From Desmodesmus armatus (lineage: Eukaryota > Chlorophyta > Chlorophyceae > Sphaeropleales > Scenedesmaceae): a stretch of DNA of 64,000 bases. The stretch is taken from positions 62,001 to 126,000 of the forward strand of contig VIIQ02000015.1 in NCBI GenBank assembly GCA_007449985.2. Direction: 5' to 3'. The position numbers and the translations under genes are program-made. Shown here in pieces: positions 13,601-23,591 of this stretch (its first letter is position 1; each line of letters starts with the position of its first letter). Under the pieces are notes generated by a model. It was given only the letters and a program-made list of their open reading frames with translations. It was not told where the DNA came from and did no database searches.

Positions 13601-13752
13601 GCACCATGCGCGTGAACCGTGCGAGACCTGCAAACGCTGGTGCTGACACCCCTGCTCTGGAGAACCAGCTGCAGGTTGTGATCTACACCATGCCAATTGT
13701 CAACAAGGTCTTCAGCACCTGCAATGGCTGCGCTGTCTGCCCAATCCCCTAA
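10622..13752 (+). pseudogene. Secreted collagen-like protein, copy 1, frameshifted in its last exon
   Basis: Seven exons match copy 2: 10622-10687, 10833-10860, 11121-11168, 11518-11604, 12169-12308, 12642-12654 and 12963-13752. All introns are GT-AG. The product starts [20 protein letters not shown], a typical signal peptide. It continues through a Tyr/Gly-rich segment ([19 protein letters not shown]) and 15 Gly-X-Y triplets rich in GAT and GAP, including one from a 13-nt microexon. The C-terminal domain begins [11 protein letters not shown]. In exon 7 the frame set by the microexon stops at TAA 13091-13093, because this copy has 8 more bases than copy 2 just before the [10 protein letters not shown] motif. 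Downstream the matching frame stays open to 13752. The lesion is thus young, or a sequencing error. Expected role: extracellular matrix or cell-wall protein (inference). Confidence 0.7.
12642..12654 (+). other. 13-nt microexon of collagen copy 1
   Basis: GGCCCAGCTGGAG between an AG acceptor (a TAG stop triplet if read through) and a GTAAGA donor. It adds Gly-Pro-Ala-Gly, converts phase 0 to phase 1 and keeps the Gly-X-Y register from GAQ to GPA. Without it exon 7 would open out of frame with a TGA eight codons later. Confidence 0.7.
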
Positions 13753-14415
13753 GGCAGTCACCATTCTGTCATTGTCATGATGACTTGAGACAATGCAACA
13801 TTGGGCACTCAGTGTATAGCCATTGAGCTTGCTTCTGTGTTGTTGCCTGGTGGTGCCTTGGTGCCTTTGGACATTAGGGCTGTCACATTCCAGTTACTTG
13901 GGTAAGGCTGACTACTGAAATGTGGCTGCCTGCTGGAAGTCAGCTGTCACAGTTGTTGTCACTCTCTTCTTTGTTGCATGTGTGTGCCCAGACTAGTCTG
14001 TGTTGCCAAGTCTGGCGGCCAGGATAGTGCTGACGGAAGCCGTTCCAACAAATGGACATGCGGCATACTGTAGGTTTTGATTAGGGTTGTCTTGTTGTTG
14101 TTGCCAACATGTTAGGTTATTTACAGGTGTGTGCCTTATGTCTTGTGGACAAGGCAAGGTCATGGGGCTTTGGAATCCCAGGTTTCTCACAGATCAGGCA
14201 CTTGGGCACCTGCCGCTGCAAATGTGGCCTCCTGGGGTCGAGAGCACTTGTCCTTGGCCCTCACCCTTGCCTTGCATGCACTGTTGCACACTCTGTAGGG
14301 GCATTAGCCCAAGGACAATATGTTTTGTGGAGCACTGTCTCAGTAACCAGGCTGACCTCTTCATGCATGTTGACTTTGGGGCAAGTTTGAGTGTGTGGCT
14401 ACATGTATGGCGACT

Positions 14416-14420
14416 TGTAA
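14416..14420 (+). terminator. Possible polyadenylation signal TGTAA, collagen copy 1
   Basis: TGTAA is the chlorophyte polyadenylation motif. This one is about 665 bases past the stop and has a counterpart at 40542-40546. It is a short motif, so weak evidence. Confidence 0.25.
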
Positions 14421-15140
14421 CCAGTTCTTGCAATCCCTCCCACTCTGTACATGCATGCCTTGATCAACTTGTGCTTGCCCATATCAGTCACACCAGCATA
14501 CTCATCATGACATTTGTTGCAAGTTGTTGCTAGCACATGACTTCGTATGGTGTTGGACAACTCAGCACCTGCAGATCCAGCTGGGTTGTTATCATCAACT
14601 TGTGCGACAATCAGCACCAGCAACAGCAAGATATGTGTGTTGTTGATTGTTTGCCAAGCATGTATATGCAGTCCAACCACTTACCATTATAAAAAAATGC
14701 AGCCAACCGTTGCTGATTTCAGTGGGAACAGAACCCTGTCAAGATCAACCCCTCAGCCTGTTGTGCATTGCAACAATTCATGGCATCCATGCAAAGCAGC
14801 ATGCTAGCCATGTACTACTCATCTAGCCATGCACTCAGTTTTTTATGACGCACTTGAACCACATGTTGAACTAAAACCCTGATTGATCGCTCGATAAAGC
14901 AAGTGACTGGGGGCATACTTGTGTGGCGGAATAATAACCTCAAGCAGCAGGCTGGGCAGTTGTCATGCAGCTTTTGCCCATACAACAGGGCCCCGATGAT
15001 TCCTCAGTTGCTGCAAGTTACAAGTTTGGCCCTCCTGTATGACACTGACAGGGCAAAGCTGCGACTGCAGAACTGCGGCTGCAGAACTGTTGGTGGGAGG
15101 TGTGATGACTGCAAGCAGTCTCGTCCTCCTGTCCTGTATC

Positions 15141-15190
15141 ACCCTGCACTGTAGTATCCTGAACTGTAGTACCCTGTACTGCAGTACCCC
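15141..15190. repeat. 15-bp minisatellite, 3 units
   Basis: Units of the form ACCCTGNACTGTAGT start at 15141, 15156 and 15171. The corresponding site in block 2 (41326-41391) has four units plus a partial unit. Confidence 0.85.
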
Positions 15191-15479
15191 TGCCCGCTGG
15201 ATGGGCGTGCTTCAGCCCGCTGCTGTGTCAATGCTGCCGCTGACATGTCGGCTCAGTTGCTCATGTGATCCCAGGCCCACACGTGCTACTGTCACTGTTA
15301 CACAAGGCTGAGATGACGTAACTGCAACCACTCAGTGCATGAAGCATGGCGATGTGCACACAAATCAGGCCTGACCTCATGGTAAGGCATAAGCAATTTG
15401 AACAAAACCGACGCATTGCTACACCAGCAGCAGCAGCAGCAGGACAGTACCAGCAGCAGCACTAGCTGCCTCATGAACC

Positions 15480-16105
15480 CTACAACCTATAGGGCCAGGC
15501 ATATTCCCAGCCGCTGCTCGGCGCCAGGGGTTTTTTTGAAGCCCCCATTGACAGCCCCACCCTGTGCTGCAGCGGCAGCCGCTGCTGCAGCCGCCAACTG
15601 CTGCTGTTGCTGCTGGGAAGTTGAGTCTTCAGATCAGAGAAGGTGGGGCCAGCCTGCACTCCTGCTGCTGCAGCTGCTGCTACTGCTGACACTGCCGGTG
15701 CTGACACAGCCCCTGCCCAAACTGCTGCTGCTGCTGCAACAGCATCGCCTGTGGGGTGGCACTAAATGCCATAGCAGCAGCACTCGCACCAGCCTGATGC
15801 TGCTGGGCTTGCAGCAGGTACTGATCCAGCAGCAGCAGCTGCTGCTCCAGCTGGGGGTGGACAGCAGCAGCTGTGGACACGGCAGGCAAGCTCTGCCCCA
15901 TCCCCGCTGCCGCCGCTGCTTGCACTGCTGCGCTGGCGTCTTGCTGCTGCTGGGGCTGCCTAGTACTGTGCCCCATGCCCATTGGTGCCTTCACACCCTG
16001 CAGGACTAAATGGACCCTCGGCCTCCATCCCATAGCTGCCCCCACCCATCCCCAGGTCCTGGTGCGGCCGACCCTGCTGCTGCTGCGTCCCTGCCTGTCT
16101 GCCAT
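15480..16105 (-). pseudogene. Gln/Ala-rich coding region, copy 1, frame-broken and internally deleted
   Basis: Two overlapping minus-strand frames give a Gln/Ala-rich product. The upstream frame (16105 to about 15680) contains KAPMGMGHSTRQPQQQQ and LEQQLLLLDQYLLQAQQHQ and ends in FGQGLCQHRQCQQ. The downstream frame starts just before with SAPAVSAVAAAAAAGVQAGP and runs to 15480. No GT-AG intron joins them, and the same break occurs in copy 2, so it predates the duplication. Relative to copy 2, about 0.4 kb of the Q-rich part is missing here. Such composition is seen in transcription regulators, but no domain is recognisable. It may be a fragment of a larger gene. Confidence 0.4.
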
Positions 16106-16434
16106 TCCAGACTTCCAAGTCTATCCATTGTCAAAGCTACGCCCAACAGCGAGAGCAGCTACTGACAACAATCTGCTCTTAAAGAAAAACCCCACCACAC
16201 AACAGCACGTGCCCCAGCAGGCGCGACGCACACCCAAGATCGGCGCGACACCACCACTGTTCAACGCTGTATGGGCACCACGGCGTGCCGCAACATTCCA
16301 TGTGATGATAAGGCCAGCACATATGCCGCCCAGACATGCAAAACGAGGGTCGCAACTCGCGAGACACAGCACAACCTTTCCGGCCACGACAGGCCTCCAT
16401 GATCCAGTAGCGATGAATCTCGCTGTGCAACAGG

Positions 16435-16463
16435 TGTAGCGCAAGATTCAGTTACAGTCGCCA
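16435..16463. repeat. 29-bp direct repeat, first copy
   Basis: TGTAGCGCAAGATTCAGTTA and the following 9 bases recur at 17106-17134 with one mismatch, about 670 bp apart. Confidence 0.8.
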
Positions 16464-17105
16464 TCTGCGTGCACGACAACACAATCGGTCGCCAACGCTT
16501 TGCAGCACAAGATCTCAACATGAGGCTTCTTCAACCCCTTGCACCAGTGCACCAACCAGATCTGACAACACAACATCACGGCTTGTCTGCACATGACATG
16601 CGGCCACGATACCAGGCTGCAGGACCAAACCCCTTGGGTTTGCGACCTGTATCATCCGATACGTACCCTCACTCCATATCCCTTCTTGTATACCATAGCT
16701 GTCAACCTTGCATGGCACAGGCTGCATGTCTGTCAGCACCAGGTTCCAGGCACCAGGCCTCACCCCCCTGCAAAAGGAGCCTGTGGCCATGCACAACTCA
16801 GATCCGTCGAGAAGCCACAACCAATTCATCTCACCCAGCTGCACGCGTACTCCGCCACACCCAGCCACAAAGATGTCAAGGCAGGTGAAGCCAAAGTGAA
16901 GGGTGGCGACTGCAAAGAAAGAGAAAAGGCATGCTGCAACCCACAACACCACAAAAGAAGCAACAAACAAACCACCACTGAAGGACGTGGGGTGGTTGCA
17001 GGCCATATCAGGGCTGGGCCGGCCGGCAGGAAGTGGAGCAGTCACAAGTTTGACTGCAGCAGCTAGGCAGGCAACAGCCCAACAACTGCAACCCCGCACT
17101 ACATA

Positions 17106-17134
17106 TGTAGCGCAAGATTCAGTTACAATCGCCA
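17106..17134. repeat. 29-bp direct repeat, second copy
   Basis: Partner of 16435-16463. Confidence 0.8.
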
Positions 17135-17613
17135 CCCCCACTGGCTCACCCAAAAAAAGAAAGCTGGGTCTGCTGCACGAGTGCATGCAACGCAGCAAGA
17201 TGCATCCATCCACTGTTCCAACAAAAGAGTCGAGTCTGCCACACAGTATGGCACAAGGACACAACCAAGCTGACACGAAACGGGGGCTGCGCACACTGGG
17301 ACTCTCACCCCTACTGGTGAGGGACTGCCACTGCTGGACAGCTGACACCTCACCAGCCACACAGATAGCCAGCTGCCGCCAAGAACAATGGTTGCACACG
17401 GGCAACACCGTAGCAGTCAACCATGACGCCTGCTGCTGGCACTGTCTCCACGCTGTCTGCTGGATCACAGCCCAAAGGATGCCAGATAGTCAACGAGGCA
17501 GGCAAGACAGCAGCAGACTATGCTGTGTCCCTGTTCAGCCCAAGGTAGGAAGCACCAACACACGATACAAGCCCAGAACACCAAGCTGCCACCGTCAGAA
17601 CGAAACTGCTGTT

Positions 17614-18083
17614 GGGGGATAACACTCTGCGGTGACTCGTCAAATCCCACCCAGATCAAGGCCTAAGAAACACATGAAACAAGCCCAGGACACACTTGCA
17701 CTGTTGCGTGTGCCACCGGCTCCTGAGGGGCCCCTACGGTCAAAGGCAGGGCGTAACCAACCTCCCACACGCCTGCAGCCCGGGAGACCAGGCTGTTGCT
17801 GTCACAAACAAACCGCTGCTGGGGGATACCACTCTGCGGTGACTTGTCGAATCCAACCCAGTTCCAGGCCTGAAAACGAAACACATGAAACAAGCCCAGG
17901 GCACACTTGTACTGTTGCGTGTGCCACCGGCTCCTGAGGGGCCCTTACGGTCAAAGGCAGGGCGTGACCAACCTCACACACGCCTGCAGCCCGGGAGGAC
18001 AGGCTGTCGCTGCTGTCATGAAAAAGAAAGCTGCTGGTGGATACCACTCTGAGGTGACTTGTCAAATCCAACCCAGCTCAAAC
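17614..18083. repeat. About 210-bp tandem repeat, 2.2 units
   Basis: Units start at 17614, 17821 and 18036 (207, 215 and a partial 48 bases). Each starts with GGATA(A/C)CACTCTG and carries CACCGGCTCCTGAGGGGCCC and CGCCTGCAGCCCGGGAG. It is absent from block 2. Confidence 0.9.
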
Positions 18084-18997
18084 ATTGAGTAAACACCTGG
18101 ACGTTGAGGCCCATAGGCGGCATTGTGTCCACTCCTGCTCCAAGGGGCTGGCACTGCTGCTCCCAACAGGAACACTGCTGCTGACACCGTTGGTGACATT
18201 GCCGTTCCCGCAAGTTCCCGCAACAACTGCAACCCCGCACTACACAGGTGACATGTCAGGTGGTCGCAAGGGCAAACAGAGGGACAGGGCTTGCACGAGA
18301 GGGAAGCCCATGAGGTCTTGTCTTGTGTGCATCCCATCATCTCCGGGCCCGGTCTGATGGTACCAAGTGGCCCTGCAGTAGCCACAAACAAAGCCTCACT
18401 GCACGCAGTGGTGTGTGAGAGGCTCCCACCCCACACAACCACACCCCCCACACATGCGAAGCAGCGCTCAATACCTCGCAAGGACAAGGCAAGGGGTCAC
18501 GTGGCAAGCACAAGCGGATGAGTGTGTTCTGAATTGCAGCAGATGAAGCTTGCAGGCATCACAATATGCTTATCGCAAGCATCAGACACACAGCCCTGTC
18601 CTCACTGAACTGGCCATCATGACATGCACCTAGTGGAGGCGATGTGCGTTGACACAGCAGCTGCAGCACCTGTGCCAGATGCATGCTCCTCTCGCGACCC
18701 AGCAGTTAGGCCACCCCACAGCTGTGACAGTGCAGCACAACACTATGCTACTTGCATACATGCAGTTGACTGACAGTGCCAAACAGGCAGCAACTGTATG
18801 CGCATCACCCACTGAACACATTGCTGGAAGCCCATATGCACAGCATATTACCGGACAATTTTTGAGGCACAAAGCACCCCTTGGCTTTCAACTGCCTCAA
18901 CTCATGCTGGGGACCTCCAATGCTGCTGGGGGGTGCAAGCCAGAAATGCAAGCTACCTGCCCAAGCCATGTTCAATGAGCTGCTGTGTCAGCAGCAG

Positions 18998-19125
18998 AGC
19001 AGCATGACATGCAGCATGCCAGCTAGCCAGCAGGCGCAACGCCCGGCCGTAGCGCATGACTGATCTGCACACAGCATGCAGCAGACCTGCAGTTTGCGCT
19101 AGTATTTCAGGGTGCTAGTATCACC
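18998..19125. repeat. 0.13-kb dispersed repeat, copy 1
   Basis: Matches 56098-56220 in direct orientation, including ATGCCAGCTAGCCAGCAGGC and CACAGCATGCAGCAGACCTG. Confidence 0.8.
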
Positions 19126-21392
19126 AAGTATGGAGAGCACCGCCCAGCGTGAAAGTATCCACTTGTCAACGCGTTCCTCCCAAAGTATCACGCGTCAGCC
19201 CGTCCTCATGCAAGGCAAGGACGGCCCTAGATGGCACGGAGAGGCCCAGGCCCATTCAACTGCTGCCCATACCAACACCCCGTACTGCCCAACCAACAAC
19301 CTCCCCCAACCAACAGGTGCATCATGATGATGACACAAGTGTGCTGATTCCCAAACCACATGAGTTTGTGAAGCACATGCTTCTTCATACATTGCGTGAG
19401 ACTCCCTTCCTGCAGGCCAACAGCTTATTGCCACATGCTGGCCATCCACTATGCAAAACCCTAAACCTTCAACCGTCATCAACACCATCCGGCCACACAC
19501 CCATGCAGACGATGTGAATGAAGTGACAGCAAAGCACATGCGAGGCGTCCAACGGGCGGCCTGCGTCGTCTAGCCGTTGGTTTCTCCCCCGCACGACTGA
19601 CACACGACCCTTGCACGACGCATGCAACTCCCACTCGACGCCATGCGACTAAAAATGTGTTCGCCCGCATTTTGACCTCTGCAACAGCCAGCCAGCAACA
19701 CAGCCTCTGACTTCGACGTACGACCCACACAGCATCTGGACAGCGCACGACCTCCAGGGCATTGCAAGGTAGTGCTGTCGAGCACCCCCTCCTCCCACCC
19801 AGTATTCAGCCAATGCTTCCAAACCTCTTGGAATACAGCCCCAGGGCAGCTTACAAGCTGCAGCATCGCCTGCCCCATCAAACCCAAGCCACAAGCTACA
19901 GGTACACACACCTCAAGGAGGGCCCTAATCACACACCACCTCAACCATTGACAGCGTCGGCCCCCCAGCAACTTGTGCCGGTCTCTGCCACCTCCCTCAG
20001 AACGTGTGAGCAAATTGCACCTCTTGCCGCCCCAGTCACCACACCACCTCAACCACTGCCAGTGTTTGCCCCCCTTCCCCACCGCAACTTCTACAGGCCT
20101 CTGCGATCTCTCTCACAAAGTGTGGATTTTCTTGCATCCCTTGCCAAACCAAAAGGCCACATTTCACCCCCGCCCCCACCCCTCCCCACCAAACGACAGC
20201 ATTGCATACGAACTACCCTCATCACCCCCCCTCCCCACCAAACGACAGCGGCAGCGTTGCATATGGTAGCTCAAATTGTGCTTGCAACGCAAGCCAAGCC
20301 AAGCCACCTCCATATATCATAGGCCCCATTCTGAGTGTTGGACCCTTGATCCTCTGCATGTGCCGTGAAAATAGTGATGCGGGTCAGGCACAGTCTGTAC
20401 TTGCATTGTCAGGTGCGCACTAGATGATACAACCCACGATACCAACAGCGCCTTCGCCACAAACAAACAGCAGTTGTGTGTTGGCCATAGGAAGGCACAG
20501 CAACTGAGAACGTGATAAGGGCACACCAGCAGGCATGACGGTCCTGCCCTGGACAGCATTCAAGAAAGTTGAACATCACATGCATTGTGATGTTGAGACC
20601 AGCATGTATGCTGTTGCAGCATCACAGGCCAACACCAATACGTTTGAGCAAAGCTCATGCACGCAAAACGCATGCATGCAGATGCACCGTCACCAAAGCG
20701 GGGCAGTGAATCTGGGGAGAGTGTGTGCGTGTGTGTGTTCATTCGCACACGACAGCACACAGCAATTATAAACCTGAGCAGGACTGGACGCAGCGCACAG
20801 ATCAAAGTGGCATCCGCCCAGGCAGCTGGGACGGAGCCCAGTGCAGAAACTCAGAAGCACCACAGCAACACGACACACCCACAGCATCAGATGTTGTGGT
20901 GTTGGCAAAGGGCAGGCAGCATCACATGACCGTTCGAATATGATAGGGGCGAAGCTGGACACGACGTGCACTGTAATGGTAAGGCCTGGACTCAAACGGC
21001 CGGACATGCATTCATAACATTTGCACTTTGCAAATGGGGCCGGAACCACTGAGGTAGAAGCGCCACACGCACTACGCGAACAAAACAGGAAACACACCAC
21101 ACCTTGATGTCCCTTTGCTGCTGCACTGCACATCCATACGTACGATGCGCGGATAGACAGCCATATTGTGCACTGCGCCGTTGCCGTTGGCACCCCTGAC
21201 AAAACCAAAGTACATACCACACACGACACTGGCGCACACCCACACCCATACCCACTCGTAACAAGACTAAAAGCTACAACAACACAGCCGCTGCTAGCAG
21301 CACACAACATGCGCAGCAACAAGTCAACAAATCACCTTATGCAATGCTCACTGTGTCCCTCTGAAAGGGTTGTGCCATCAGTGACAGCGTGT

Positions 21393-21410
21393 CCTAAACC
21401 CTAAACCCTA
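21393..21410. repeat. Short interstitial CCCTAAA-type motif
   Basis: CCTAAACCCTAAACCCTA is about 2.5 units of the plant-type telomere repeat, just downstream of the AP2-B stop. It is duplicated at 44028-44045. It is too short to mark a chromosome end. Confidence 0.5.
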
Positions 21411-21440
21411 GCCCCACAGCCAGCCAGCACAATCAGCACT

Positions 21441-23591
21441 TCAAGGCCACATGGCACCACACACCCCGCCCAACAGCTGCAGGACCACCCGCCCCGCCTT
21501 TGTGCCAGCCCTCGCCTGCTGCTGCAACCACCAGGCAGCCATGACGCTGCCGCCGCTGCCGCTGCTGCTGCTGCTGGCGCCGAGGCTCCCTGCTGCCTGC
21601 ACCCCTTCACACAGCCTGCGCAGGTCGAGCAGTGCCTTGATCAACTGCTCCACAACAGGCATCAGGAGCACACAGTCGAACGGGCCCACGCTAGGGTCTA
21701 GGCACCCCGCAGCAACCGACAGGAAGCTTGCGCACAGGTGCTGCACTGCAGCGCCCACGCGCACCACCGCTTCACCCCTGCGGCTGGCGTCTGGGAACGG
21801 CTGAGAAGTGCGCACACGAATGCCCCAGGTAATGGTGGTGCTGCCTGCGTACGGCTGACCGCTGGATGCCTGCAGTGAGTAAGCCCTGAAGAGCTGCATC
21901 AAATGTGCGACAGACACATCCACAAACAGCATCAGCTCGCCCACAGTGCGCAGAGCTGCGAGGGATGCTGCCTGCTGCGGGTGCTGGTTGAAGGCTGCAG
22001 CAGCTGCCGCAGGCGCGTATGGGTGGGCATGTGCACCTGCCCCATAGCCTGCCTCATAGCCTGCCCCTGCAGCTGCTGCTGGTGCCAGATCCCCAGCAGC
22101 TGTGGAGTGTTCTGAAGCTGCTGCTGCTGTCTGTGCAAGGGACCCATTGCTGGAGGCAGCTGAACCAACCCCTGGGTGCTGCTGCTGCACAGCTGCTGTA
22201 CCTTGCGCAGCAGGAAAGCCCATGGGGGGGCTGCCTGGCGCCGGGTGCTGCCACTGCTGCTCCTGCAACCTGAGCAACAGCAAGAAGCAGCATGGCATGT
22301 GTCAGTTGAAATCACTTTGCTATGGTGGTGAAGGTGCACACTTTCATAGCAAGCACAAATGAGGGCATAGTGATAATTGCCAGAATGGCTACTGCGTACT
22401 GCATCAGTAGACGGTGAAGGTCCCCTGAGGAAAGTTGTGTGTTTGCCTGTGCTGCACATGCTAGCGCACCCTTAGATCAACGAGCAAAGACAAGAGGCAA
22501 CTGTAAGCGATTGGCACCCTACCTCTGCACTGCATCATTATCCTGCAGGGTAGTGGCCTCCAGGTTGCTTGGTCCTGCTGACAGCCCTGCTGCTCCAGCT
22601 GCAGCAGCAGCAGCAGGGCAGCCCACACTGCTTGCCTGCAGCACCTGAGACTGCTGCTGCACAGCACCACGTGAGCTACTTGCCCATCCTGCCGTAGCAG
22701 CAGGAGGGCAGGCTGTGCCGGCGATGAGCAGCCGCGATGCCTGCTGCTGCTGCTGCATCATGCTGGCTGTTTGATATGCACCAGGCGCTGGCACGCAGCC
22801 TGTGGAGATCTCATCAAGGAGTGCTGCATAGTCTGTGCTGGCAGCATCCATGTCTGCCTGCACGAGGGCATCTGGTGCTGGCAGTGGCTGCATGCCCATT
22901 GCAGGGACATCTGCTGCCAGCTCTGCTGCCAAGATCATCATATCTGTGTGCTGAGGGCCTGTTGTGCTGTGCTGGCCCATACCACCATGCTGCATGGCTG
23001 CTAGGGTCCAGCTGTCACCCGCAGCAACGCCGACCGCTGCAGGTGCTGCTGCTGGTGCCTCAGCAGGCAGCCAAGTGGGTGATTCTGGTGCTGCTGCTGC
23101 CGTTGCTGCGGGTGCTGCTGCTGGTGCTGGGGGTGCCACTGCTGCTGCTGGGTCAGCGTGCCCGCCTGCTGCTGGTTGGTTGAGCCAGGTGGCAGGTGCA
23201 CGGTAGGCACTCTCCCTGTCCAGAGTACTCAGGTACCGGCGGACTCTGTCATCTACATCCTCACTGAACGCTGTATGCGTGCCAGGAGGGAAGTTTGTGG
23301 CCCTGTAGTGCTGGACGCTGTACCCTGATCTGCGTACTTTGCGGATTCAAACCTGCAAAAGCATCACGTTGCTGGTGAGATAGGTTTCAGCGCTGTCACA
23401 TGCAGCTGTTGACGACGTTGAGCAAAGGTGGTTGAAGTCTGGAAGCTAAAGCAGCAAGTTGCGTGTCTCATCTGCGCAGCGGCCTACCTGCCAAGGTCAA
23501 GGGACCCGTGGAAGCAGTATCTGGCCCTGAAACGTTTCGTCTTGCGTCCATTCTCAAAGGACACACCCAGCCCATGGGAGCGCTTGTTCAT
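21441..23591 (-). pseudogene. AP2-family paralog B, AP2 domain interrupted
   Basis: Exons by homology: 23488-23591 (starts MNKRSHGLGVSFENGRKTKR, ends in the AP2 beta-strand motif HGSLDLG), 22523-23352 and 21441-22269. With the conserved acceptor the second exon is out of frame: the helix region seen in AP2-C (FGTAEEAQRAYDQ) is deleted and altered, and the frame only recovers at HYRATNFPPG. An alternative AG just before 23329 would restore the frame, giving a predicted 579 aa, but would skip the AP2 helix. Downstream parts are intact: the VDDRVRR segment, a Pro/Ala linker, the acidic block PDALVQADMDAASTDYAALL, and the C-terminal hydrophobic domain ending GGVCGAMWP. This is either an AP2-deficient protein or a pseudogene. 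Confidence 0.6.

Larger units (their letters stand above)
13753..15479. other. 3' flank of collagen copy 1, duplicated, no gene
   Basis: Aligns along its length with 39832-41669. It contains a possible TGTAA polyadenylation signal at 14416-14420 and a 15-bp minisatellite at 15141-15190. No separate coding region is supported. Confidence 0.6.
16359..20307. other. 3.95-kb segment present in block 1 only; no supported gene
   Basis: In block 2 this segment is replaced by 3 bases (CAG), with CTC at both edges. No terminal inverted repeats or convincing target-site duplication are visible, so deletion from copy 2 at microhomology is as likely as insertion in copy 1. It holds a 29-bp direct repeat (16435-16463 and 17106-17134), a roughly 210-bp tandem repeat (17614-18083) and a 0.13-kb repeat shared with 56098-56220. 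Long minus-strand open frames at 16.5-17.5 kb lack codon or domain support. Confidence 0.65.

Noticed and set aside
16515..17468. 317-codon minus-strand open frame
   Set aside because: It overlaps other open frames on both strands, contains repeat sequence, has no domain or splice support and is absent from block 2.
18998..19125. Mobile element with target duplication
   Set aside because: The 0.13-kb repeat shared with 56.1 kb has no inverted ends or flanking duplication that I can see, so only dispersed repeat is supported.
21393..21410. Telomere-like CCCTAAA units as a chromosome end
   Set aside because: Only 2.5 units inside duplicated sequence with genes on both sides. It is interstitial at most.
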